Notes: a model not told the origin generated them from the sequence alone. 6,681 bases of DNA from Candidatus Zixiibacteriota bacterium (GCA_029932795.1 JAOZPL010000036.1:4489-11169), one strand, 5' to 3'. Counted from the stretch's first letter, positions 1 through 5,680 are shown. Translations and numbers: made by a program.

Positions 1-659
1 GGTATAATATCTACATTAGTGAGGAGTCGTTGGCGGAGCGTCAAGCATCTGCGACTCCGGTTGACTCTGTGCAGCCGTTTAACCGGATACCGTTTGCCGG
101 AGACACCAATCCGGACGATGGGATCCAGCATTTTATGGCCGAAGGGCTTGAGAATGGCGTGAAGTACTACGTTTCGGTGCGGGTTGTCTATCCTGATGGC
201 ACCCTGTCCCGATCTTCGGCGGAGATACCGGTGGTTTGCGGTCCGAGGGGAGAAATTGAATTGTCGTTTCGATTCCGGTCGGAGCACGACGGTTACTCGT
301 TCGCAAAGGATCACTATGTTCGCGCCAATGCGCTTGACAACGATCTGTACTTTTATACCAAGGACGGTATTGATTATCTTGGCTCGCCCAGCCGCCTTGA
401 TGGTTTTCTCCGCACCAACAATTTCTCGACCCTGCCGTTCAGAGGTGAACTGGGCGAGATCAGATCTCAGGTTGCCACACTTGGCCGGTTACCGTTCGGT
501 GATCGGATTGTTATCAACGAGGGTGACTGGATACTGATGCGAACACCTGAAGACAGATACGCTCTTATCCATATATTGGGTTTTAGCGGGCAGGGAGTGA
601 AACGTAGCGTGCGTCTGTTTTTTGCTTACTCGACAGCAGCGGGGGAGAAGCTGTTCTGA
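1..659 (+). CDS. C-terminal part of a protein with an Fn3-like domain (5' end outside window)
   Basis: The reading frame is open from base 3 with no stop upstream, so the gene enters from the left. A TTG at base 30 lies inside the Fn3-like fold and has no reason to be the start. About 218 residues are visible. The first 75 or so look like a fibronectin type III module: a YNIYIS strand near the edge, then GLENGVKYYVSV followed by DG-TLSRSSAE, the usual 'Y-x-V-x-V...DG...S..S.E' ending. The remaining 140 residues (roughly bases 245-656) are beta-rich with many aromatics (DLYFYTKDG, NEGDWILMR, RSVRLFFAYS) and match no family I can name. No membrane segment or C-terminal anchor is visible. Secretion is plausible from the Fn3 module and the exported neighbours, but the N-terminus is not seen. 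The gene ends 13 bp from the end of the convergent propeller gene, and no terminator is visible between them. Confidence 0.8.
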   Translation, partial: YNIYISEESLAERQASATPVDSVQPFNRIPFAGDTNPDDGIQHFMAEGLENGVKYYVSVRVVYPDGTLSRSSAEIPVVCGPRGEIELSFRFRSEHDGYSFAKDHYVRANALDNDLYFYTKDGIDYLGSPSRLDGFLRTNNFSTLPFRGELGEIRSQVATLGRLPFGDRIVINEGDWILMRTPEDRYALIHILGFSGQGVKRSVRLFFAYSTAAGEKLF

Positions 660-672
660 TTGACACTACTTA

Positions 673-2928
673 TCACAGGCAGACAGGCGGTGGTCCGTCC
701 AGGAAAAGGAACTTGATCAGGTAGGTGAGGTCTGAGATATCAATAATGCCGTCCGGTGACCCGTCCACATTGGCCTGTTCAATGAGCAGTGGCGGTGTGT
801 AGGTGATGAAGAGGTAATCGATCAGAGCGGTGGCGTCGCTGATATCCACTACGCCGTCCGGTGACCCGTCCAGGTTGCCGCAGGCGCCATGATAGATGTA
901 ACCAGCCACCACTGCCGGTTGATACGCCAGATATAGAGCATCAAGGTTCAATGACATTGAGTCAACGGTGGTCGTGTCCAGCATCGTAAGGCCGAAGCCG
1001 TCCTGGTGGAAATTGAGATTGATAATGGGACCGTATCCCGGTGCCAGCGGAACGCCGCCGGTAGTTGCTTTTGGTCTTAGTTGGAACAGGATCTTTCTTG
1101 CAGGAATGTCGTGGGAGATTACAGTGATGTTCTCAAAGTAGTCGGTGCGGCAACTGTCCGTGTCCCAGCCGAGGTAATCCAGGGTAAGATGACCGCTGTA
1201 CGAAACAGGTAGTATAATCTCGTGCAACGGGTAGTTGTTTTTCAGGACAACCGGAAGCGTGACCGTTCCAGGTGAAGGAACCGCCTCACCTGTGAAAAAG
1301 AGGGTGTCGGCCAGAGTGAGAATCATGCTGTGCTGCGTCCGGCTGTGGTAACCATCGGGGAGCATGACTTCGAGACAGATGTCAAAAGGGCCGCCACCGA
1401 CAAAGGTGTGCGTTGGGTGTTGCAGGGTAGAACTGTCACCGTCGTCGAAACGCCAGAGCCATTCATACGCCCCGGCCGAGCTGTCGGAGAACTGCACGGA
1501 CAACGGAGCCCAACCGACTGTCGTGTCAGCGTAGAAATCTACGTAGGGTGTGCCGGTATTGCCAAACGCCATGCTGGCCGTGTCCCAGTTAGCTACTGTC
1601 AGATCGTTCTTGAATGAATAACGGTAATGCACTATGATGTTGTACTGAGGTGTTTCAGCGAGTGAAACCCATCCGGAGACGAGATCGTAGCAGAAGCCCG
1701 CGTGCTCGATCGGGGTCCCATCAACCACCACCGAGTCGATGGCATTCAGCGGGTGATGCTTCGTATAGAAGAGCCTGCGATCCGCTTCAACAGTGATCGT
1801 ATCGACGACATGTTCTACGCCGTCGCCGTCAATATCAACCCAGGCCAGCTCCTCGGCTACCATGTCGATATCGGTCCTCCAGACGGGAGTGGTAGTCAGG
1901 ATGCCGCTCAGGTTTTCATATATGAAAAGGTCCTGCCACCATCTTCCGGCTGCCAGGTCATCGTCACCATCGTTGTCATAGTCATACAACGCCAGTGCTG
2001 AACCGTAGCCTCCGTCCTGCGACTGCCAGCCGTGGTTAGGATTCAGATTACCCGCCCCATCGTTGTAATAGACACTAAAGTAGCCGTCACCCCCCAATTG
2101 GTTGTTATACGCCACGACCAGGTCCAGCCAGCCGTCGTTGTTGATATCACCGAAAACAAGTGTATTACCCGGCTCCGCAGTGGCCGCCTGCCATGATGGT
2201 GTTGTTTCGGGCAGTCCGTTATTATTGTAGTACACGGCAACAGCGGCATCATCGTAGCAGAGGGCCAGGTCAAGGTCACCGTCGCTGTCGACATCACCCC
2301 AGGTGACATCAAGAGCCGCCGTTGAGTCGGCGGAACGCCACGCCGCCGTGTCACCAAACGTGCCGTTTTCATTCAGGTAAACAATGTCCCTTTGGTAATC
2401 GTTCCCGTATCCTTCGCCGGTGGCAAAGGCAATGTCAAGATCGCCGTCACTGTCAACATCTCCAAGAGCGCACGAGAACGAGAAAATGCTGTCCGGGGTG
2501 TGCCAATACGGCACAGGGCTGGGCAGGTACCCGTTGTTGAGGTAAAGATCACCGCGATTCGGGATTCCCCAACTGCTGCCCAGGTAGTTCGCGACGACGA
2601 AATCGGCAAGACCGTCATCGTTTATATCGCCTACGGCACTGTGGCCGGAGTACTCCCTGTTCATTGAGAACCAGGAAGCCGATGTGGGGAGTTGTCCAAG
2701 CTGTGAGAGGTAAATCGTATTGCCGGCCTGGGCCATATCATTCCCGTTGGAGAAAAAGACATCGATGAAACCATCGTTGTTGCAGTCACGCCAGATCATC
2801 CCGGTAGAGAACACACCTCCTGATGATGTCCAGAACGGCAATGATTCTAGCGGTACCTCTCCTGCAGTCAGCGTTGTGGTCAACAGGAGGGAAAAAGTGA
2901 GGGCGAAACAGGATTTTACAGTCAACAC
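673..2928 (-). CDS. Secreted FG-GAP beta-propeller / PKD / cohesin-like / dockerin protein
   Basis: This is a 751-residue modular exported protein. Residues 1-22 form a signal peptide (K5, then a hydrophobic stretch ending TLTA; likely cleavage A22|G23). Seven DxDxDG-type calcium loops follow at D48, D101, D157, D212, D261, D316 and D365. They are spaced 49-56 residues apart, and most blades also carry a 'Y-x-N...G...W' strand, so an FG-GAP/VCBS seven-bladed propeller is likely. Residues 462-541 are a PKD domain (WRFDDGD at 492-498, then HPTHTF). Residues 545-680 are beta-rich and cohesin-like. Residues 683-751 are two dockerin loops: D687-x-S-x-D691-G-x-x-D695-x-x-D698 and the same pattern from D722 to D733. 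The start is GTG at 2928; AGAGG at 2933-2937 is only 3 nt from it but 6 nt from the adjacent TTG at 2925, so TTG may be the real start. Role inferred: extracellular binding or assembly; no catalytic domain is recognisable. Confidence 0.93.
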   Translation of the reverse strand: MLTVKSCFALTFSLLLTTTLTAGEVPLESLPFWTSSGGVFSTGMIWRDCNNDGFIDVFFSNGNDMAQAGNTIYLSQLGQLPTSASWFSMNREYSGHSAVGDINDDGLADFVVANYLGSSWGIPNRGDLYLNNGYLPSPVPYWHTPDSIFSFSCALGDVDSDGDLDIAFATGEGYGNDYQRDIVYLNENGTFGDTAAWRSADSTAALDVTWGDVDSDGDLDLALCYDDAAVAVYYNNNGLPETTPSWQAATAEPGNTLVFGDINNDGWLDLVVAYNNQLGGDGYFSVYYNDGAGNLNPNHGWQSQDGGYGSALALYDYDNDGDDDLAAGRWWQDLFIYENLSGILTTTPVWRTDIDMVAEELAWVDIDGDGVEHVVDTITVEADRRLFYTKHHPLNAIDSVVVDGTPIEHAGFCYDLVSGWVSLAETPQYNIIVHYRYSFKNDLTVANWDTASMAFGNTGTPYVDFYADTTVGWAPLSVQFSDSSAGAYEWLWRFDDGDSSTLQHPTHTFVGGGPFDICLEVMLPDGYHSRTQHSMILTLADTLFFTGEAVPSPGTVTLPVVLKNNYPLHEIILPVSYSGHLTLDYLGWDTDSCRTDYFENITVISHDIPARKILFQLRPKATTGGVPLAPGYGPIINLNFHQDGFGLTMLDTTTVDSMSLNLDALYLAYQPAVVAGYIYHGACGNLDGSPDGVVDISDATALIDYLFITYTPPLLIEQANVDGSPDGIIDISDLTYLIKFLFLDGPPPVCL
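676..882 (-). other. Dockerin repeat pair of the propeller protein
   Basis: Encodes residues 683-751. It holds two 12-residue EF-type loops with ligands at loop positions 1, 3, 5, 9 and 12 (D,S,D,D,D), glycine at position 6, and 'IS' at positions 10-11. Each loop is followed by a hydrophobic helix ending LIDYLF or LIKFLF. The two repeats are offset by exactly 35 codons. In known families dockerins bind cohesins in a calcium-dependent way; no separate cohesin gene is present here. Confidence 0.85.
748..872. repeat. Direct 20-bp repeat inside the dockerin coding region
   Basis: The 20 bases at 748-767 recur identically at 853-872, 105 bp away. They encode the D-G-S-P-D-G loop core of each dockerin half. 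Identity over 20 bp, including synonymous positions, suggests a fairly recent internal duplication or gene conversion between the two halves. Confidence 0.85.
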
Positions 2929-2955
2929 TTGCCTCTGTGGGTTGCCATATAATGT

Positions 2956-2983
2956 ATTATAGCTAACTTTCCTTATTCGTCAA
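2956..2983 (-). promoter_or_regulatory. Sigma-70-type promoter of the propeller/dockerin gene
   Basis: On the minus strand a TTGACG (-35, 2983-2978) is followed after 16 bp by a perfect TATAAT (-10, 2961-2956). Transcription would begin near 2949, leaving a leader of about 20 nt before the GTG at 2928, and that leader contains the AGAGG ribosome-binding site. The match is 11 of 12 consensus bases, and the position relative to the gene is right. It implies that the gene is transcribed on its own rather than only by read-through from the dockerin gene upstream. Confidence 0.7.
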
Positions 2984-3126
2984 GGCGTGTTCCGGTGTTA
3001 AGATCAAAAGAACATTACGTTCAAACAGGGATAAGACGGTTGTAAACCGTTGGCTATTGACAGGGTGCCGTTGGTGCATAAGTCAGAAAGAGATGATCGA
3101 TCAACGTCGTCAGACAGAGGGTATGA
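2984..3126. other. Intergenic spacer between the two dockerin genes
   Basis: This lies between the stop of the upstream dockerin gene and the promoter of the next. It holds a 6-bp hairpin with a 3-nt loop (ACGGTT at 3036-3041, AACCGT at 3045-3050) and a GAAC-N5-GTTC inverted repeat (3010-3022) about 27 bp upstream of the -35 box. There is no U-tract after the hairpin, so it is not a convincing terminator. No coding potential is seen. Confidence 0.5.
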
Positions 3127-4077
3127 CTACCGGCAGGGACTTGGAGGCGTGAAGGTAATAAACAGGTAGTCGATCAGCCAGGTGATATCGCTGATATCAA
3201 CGAGGCCATCCGGGTCACCATCGATGTTCGCCTCTTCCGGGCAGACCAGCGGTTCGAAAGTGATGAACAGGTGGTCTATCAACGCACTGACATCGCCGAT
3301 ATCAACCAGGTCGTCAGGGTCGTTGTCCACGTTGCCGGTCAGTCCCACGCAGCAGCCTGATGATGTCGCTGTCACAATTGCCGATGGCGGGGCCAGGTTA
3401 CCCTGGGCATCCTGGCTAATGATCATATAGCTGTATGATTCGCTGTCGGCAACGGTTGTATCAAGGAACATGCTGTCGGCTACGCCGAAATCGCTGAGGT
3501 CACCGGCTGGATTATCAACGCGAAAAAGGGAACCATTGGAAATGGCTGTTCGGCGATAGATGTGGTATGTCAGGTCAGCCGTATAACTCCAGCGTAACCT
3601 GGTTCGATTGTCAGTCTCCACCCTGGCTGTCAGACCGGTTGTCTGCGATGGGAAGCTGGCTGGTGAAAGTTGGATATCTTCCTGCTGGAACGAGTTGTTC
3701 GGTACCAGCTTGCTTAGCCTGAAATACTCTCCCTGAGCCTGGTTGAAGAAGAGGTAGTCATAGGGAATACCCGGAGCTTCGTCGAGGTAATTCTGAAAGT
3801 CATCGAACCAGTTGCCGTTGTCATACCCGGCACCGTCGGATGTGCATACCCTGATTTCGTTGTCGCTCTGGTTCAGAAACCCAAAAAAGACAACCTGGCT
3901 GTCATCCGGAATAGAGAGATCGTGATTCCTCACACTGCCGAAGATAGAACCCTGGGCCTGCGCTGAGCTACAAAGCCAAATCGAAAGCAGCAGAAACAGA
4001 ATGGCTGCCGCAATAGGTTTAGCAGAGCGCAGATCATAACATGCCAGTATTTGGCCTTTTTCTAGGTGCTGAGACAT
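3127..4077 (-). CDS. Secreted Fn3-like protein with C-terminal dockerin pair
   Basis: Exported protein of 316 residues from the ATG at 4077; a GTG at 4134 would add 19. I prefer 4077 because a TATAAT overlaps the GTG (4131-4126) and because the longer form would have about 39 residues before the hydrophobic core. Neither start has a clear Shine-Dalgarno. In the longer numbering, 41-60 is the signal peptide (AAAILFLLLSIW, cleavage AQA60|Q). Residues 62-156 are an uncharacterised module (VVFFGFLNQSDNEIR, AGYDNGNWFDDFQNYL, IPYDYLFFN). Residues 165-257 resemble an Fn3 domain (LTYHIYRR, then SYSYMIISQDAQGNLAPPS). Residues 267-335 are a dockerin pair: D270-D272-D274-D278-D281, with D275 in place of the usual loop glycine, and D305-D307-D309-G-D313-D316. 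No enzyme motif is seen. Likely a surface or secreted protein sharing a docking partner with the propeller protein 198 bp downstream. Confidence 0.88.
   Translation of the reverse strand: MSQHLEKGQILACYDLRSAKPIAAAILFLLLSIWLCSSAQAQGSIFGSVRNHDLSIPDDSQVVFFGFLNQSDNEIRVCTSDGAGYDNGNWFDDFQNYLDEAPGIPYDYLFFNQAQGEYFRLSKLVPNNSFQQEDIQLSPASFPSQTTGLTARVETDNRTRLRWSYTADLTYHIYRRTAISNGSLFRVDNPAGDLSDFGVADSMFLDTTVADSESYSYMIISQDAQGNLAPPSAIVTATSSGCCVGLTGNVDNDPDDLVDIGDVSALIDHLFITFEPLVCPEEANIDGDPDGLVDISDITWLIDYLFITFTPPSPCR
3130..3336 (-). other. Dockerin repeat pair of the Fn3-like protein
   Basis: Encodes residues 267-335 (long numbering). It has two EF-type loops 35 residues apart, each followed by a helix ending LIDHLF or LIDYLF and the linker ITF-P. 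Spacing and helix ends match the dockerin of the propeller protein, so the two proteins probably bind the same class of partner. The first loop has D where glycine is usual and 'IG' instead of 'IS' at loop positions 10-11, which may weaken or alter that half. Confidence 0.82.
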
Positions 4078-4125
4078 ATCTTTATGTCGCCCACTCGCAG
4101 GTACGTCTGATCGATCCTCAAAGTC

Positions 4126-4153
4126 ATTATACACAATCTGTCTTCAAACGCAA
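4126..4153 (-). promoter_or_regulatory. Probable promoter of the Fn3-like dockerin gene
   Basis: On the minus strand TTGCGT (-35, 4153-4148) is separated by 16 bp from a perfect TATAAT (-10, 4131-4126). Transcription would begin near 4119, giving a leader of about 42 nt to the ATG at 4077. The -10 box overlaps the first codons of the longer GTG-started frame, so if this promoter is real the GTG at 4134 cannot be the start. The spacer length equals that of the other minus-strand promoter in this window. Confidence 0.5.
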
Positions 4154-4380
4154 GTCCCAGATGTCATAAAGAGTATCGACAGCTCCACCGGGCTTTTACA
4201 GGCGAACCCTTCTGACCGCTGTTGCTGGCTCTTGCGTTGCCGAACTCACTGAGCCCCTGGACAAAGGAAGGTATTGAGCTTGCCCCCACCCCCAGATGCC
4301 TCTTGGATTATTGACCAAGGAGCATTAATATAGAGCAGAAGGTGAGGATACAGAGCCTGCAACTGGACTGAAAGGATTTT
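4154..4380. promoter_or_regulatory. Divergent intergenic region upstream of hldD
   Basis: The spacer between divergent genes holds no small ORF of note. A weak plus-strand promoter candidate is TTGGAT (4303-4308), a 17-bp spacer and TAATAT (4326-4331); TTGACC at 4311-4316 has no -10 at a useful distance. A ribosome-binding site AAAGGA (4371-4376) lies 4 nt before the hldD ATG. A C-rich run occurs at about 4283-4293. The promoter call is tentative. Confidence 0.3.
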
Positions 4381-5337
4381 ATGTACATTGTAACCGGCGG
4401 TGCCGGATTCATCGGCAGTCACCTCGTTAAAGGTCTTAATGACCGCGGGATTACAGACATTCTCGTTGTCGATGATCTCACCAATGGGCTGAAGTTCAAG
4501 AACTTAAGTGACTGTCAGGTCGCCGATTACCTGGATAAAGACGAGTTGGTTCACCTCCTGGAGAAGGATTCGTTCTCCGTTCACCCTGAGGTCATTTTTC
4601 ATCAGGGGGCCTGCACCAACACCATGGAGTATGACGGTCGCTACATGATGGAGAACAACTTCACATTTTCCAAGCTGCTCTTTGAATACGCTCTGGCGAT
4701 CAGGACACCTTTCATCTACGCCTCCAGTGCCGCCATCTATGGTTGTGGTCGAGACTGCCGGATTGTGCCTGAGAATGAACGCCCACTCAATATATATGGA
4801 TATTCAAAGCTGGTTTTTGACCAGTATGTCCGCCGCAGGCTGGGAAAGGCCGAAAACACGGTGGTCGGGCTGCGTTATTTCAATGTCTATGGTCCACGTG
4901 AGACGGAGAAGGGACCGATGGCCTCAATGGTGTACCAGCTTTACTGTCAGATTCGGGACAATGGCGTCGCCAGGCTGTTTAAGGGAACTGACGGGTTTCA
5001 GGACGGAGAGCAACGGCGGGATTTTGTCTTTGTTGAGGACCTTATCGGAGTCAATCTGTTTTTCGCTAAGGAGAATAGCTACAGGGGGATTGTTAATGTA
5101 GGCACCGGCCGGAGCCGCAGTTTCAATGATGTGGCGGGTATTCTCATCAGACTTCTGGGCAAAGGGGAAATCGAATATATACCGTTTAACCAGCAGCTCC
5201 AGGGCAAATACCAGAGTTTTACCGAAGCCGACCTGGCAGAGCTTAGAGCAGCCGGTTACCTGAAGGAGTTCACGAGTCTCGAGGACGGTATGGCTGAGTC
5301 TGTGGAAGCCTGGAATGCCGGAGTCATAACGCAGTAG
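4381..5337 (+). CDS. hldD: ADP-L-glycero-D-manno-heptose 6-epimerase
   Basis: Catalyses the last step of nucleotide-activated heptose synthesis, ADP-D-glycero-beta-D-manno-heptose to the L-glycero epimer, in the cytoplasm. The product feeds the heptoses of the LPS inner core, or of surface glycans. The 318 residues match the family's usual length. Seen in sequence: Rossmann NAD(P)-binding GGAGFIG at 6-12; VVDDLTNG-K-F at 29-39 and ADYLDK at 48-53, matching the cofactor-binding loop of the E. coli enzyme; SSA at 115-117; the YGYSK motif with Y139 and K143; RYFNVYGPRE at 165-174; and K177, the counterpart of the second acid/base residue of the E. coli enzyme. The TDGFQDGEQRRDFVFVEDL stretch at 203-221 and RAAGY near the end are also typical. 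The start is supported by AAAGGA 4 nt upstream and by the fold beginning at residue 1. It stands alone here, without other heptose or LPS genes. No intrinsic terminator with a U-tract follows. Confidence 0.96.
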   Translation: MYIVTGGAGFIGSHLVKGLNDRGITDILVVDDLTNGLKFKNLSDCQVADYLDKDELVHLLEKDSFSVHPEVIFHQGACTNTMEYDGRYMMENNFTFSKLLFEYALAIRTPFIYASSAAIYGCGRDCRIVPENERPLNIYGYSKLVFDQYVRRRLGKAENTVVGLRYFNVYGPRETEKGPMASMVYQLYCQIRDNGVARLFKGTDGFQDGEQRRDFVFVEDLIGVNLFFAKENSYRGIVNVGTGRSRSFNDVAGILIRLLGKGEIEYIPFNQQLQGKYQSFTEADLAELRAAGYLKEFTSLEDGMAESVEAWNAGVITQ

Positions 5338-5410
5338 GCCTCCCGACAGTTATTGCCTGAGACCTTGAAACGTTTTGACTGGCGTTTGGATGTCAGTAGC
5401 TATAAACGAC

Positions 5411-5439
5411 TTGACAGGCCTGTATCATTACATTACTTG
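5411..5439 (+). promoter_or_regulatory. Possible promoter for a transcript through the hairpin region
   Basis: A perfect TTGACA at 5411-5416 is followed by only a poor -10 (TACTTG at 5434-5439 after 17 bp, or TTACTT after 16 bp). If used, RNA would start near 5446, about 17 nt before the first hairpin. The weak -10 keeps this tentative. Confidence 0.2.
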
Positions 5440-5462
5440 GACATTCAGTATATCTGCAAACT

Positions 5463-5564
5463 AGCACATGTGCCTGAAAAATCAAGGGAGCCCGGTGGCA
5501 ATTGGTGTGCTCAAACCACCAACACTCCCTTGAAGAGGGGGGAAAGTATTCAGGTACATGTGTT
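5463..5564 (+). repeat. Long nested inverted repeat, hairpin 1
   Basis: The outer arm 5465-5478 pairs with 5549-5562 over 14 positions with a single G-T (G5472/T5555). The pairing continues outward through G5464/T5563 and A5463/T5564. Inside, after an asymmetric loop of 3 versus 15 nt, TCAAGGGAG (5482-5490) pairs perfectly with CTCCCTTGA (5525-5533). The innermost part can form GGTGG/CCACC (5494-5498 with 5516-5520) or, instead, TTGGTG/CACCAA (5502-5507 with 5517-5522). The G-T positions are wobble pairs only in RNA from the plus strand, favouring that direction if it is transcribed. Confidence 0.75.
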
Positions 5565-5569
5565 TATTT

Positions 5570-5642
5570 TTAAGGGAACCCGGCGGTGGTAGGTGATATC
5601 GCGCGGTGTCCAGTCTGCAGGCACCGCCGGGTTGCTCCTTAA
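5570..5642 (+). repeat. Strong inverted repeat, hairpin 2
   Basis: AACCCGGCGGTG (5577-5588) pairs perfectly with CACCGCCGGGTT (5622-5633), enclosing a 33-nt loop. The stem extends past a small bulge (G5576 versus 5634-5636) with TTAAGG (5570-5575) against CCTTAA (5637-5642). GCGGTG at 5603-5608 could compete with the left arm for 5622-5627. The left arm resembles that of hairpin 1 (18 of 24 positions, 5572-5595 versus 5484-5507). The sequence after it, CCTTAATACTTTACTC, is T-rich but not a U-tract, so a simple terminator role is doubtful. Confidence 0.75.
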
Positions 5643-5663
5643 TACTTTACTCTTTACACCAAG

Positions 5664-5680
5664 GGAAGAAAATTTCTTCC
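5664..5680. repeat. 17-bp near-perfect palindrome
   Basis: GGAAGAAA (5664-5671) and TTTCTTCC (5673-5680) are exact inverted copies around a single A. The centre is too tight for a long RNA hairpin, so it fits a dimeric-protein binding site better than a terminator. No gene starts nearby, so its role is unclear. Confidence 0.5.

Noticed and set aside
30..659. TTG at base 30 as the start of the first gene
   Set aside because: The frame is open to the window edge and residues before it complete the first strand of the Fn3-like domain; the start must lie outside.
1330..2667. Several plus-strand ORFs of 60-100 codons and minus-strand ORFs in other frames inside the propeller gene
   Set aside because: They are shadows of the long, domain-supported minus-strand gene; repeated GAC/GTC-rich calcium-loop codons keep other frames open.
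3010..3022. GAAC-N5-GTTC inverted repeat as a LexA/SOS box
   Set aside because: The Gram-positive type needs a 4-bp spacer and the flanks do not fit; nothing in the downstream gene relates to DNA damage.
3036..3050. Hairpin ACGGTT-gta-AACCGT as an intrinsic terminator of the Fn3-like dockerin gene
   Set aside because: Stem of only 6 bp, about 80 bp past the stop codon, and no U-tract follows on the minus strand.
2815..3365. CTGATGA strings at about 2819 and 3357 as hammerhead ribozyme cores
   Set aside because: Both lie within coding sequence of the opposite strand, and the GAAA and stem elements of a hammerhead are not in place around them.
4311..4340. TTGACC at 4311 as the -35 box of hldD
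   Set aside because: TAATAT and TATAGA lie only 9 and 12 bp away, too close; no -10 sits at 16-18 bp.
5484..5533. AAGGGAGCCCGGTG resembles part of the cobalamin riboswitch core
   Set aside because: The other conserved blocks of that riboswitch are absent, and no gene starts downstream on the plus strand; the next gene is convergent.
5353..5592. 79-codon plus-strand ORF in the intergenic region
   Set aside because: TTG start without a ribosome-binding site, no recognisable domain, and the frame runs through both arms of inverted repeats, which explains its sequence better.
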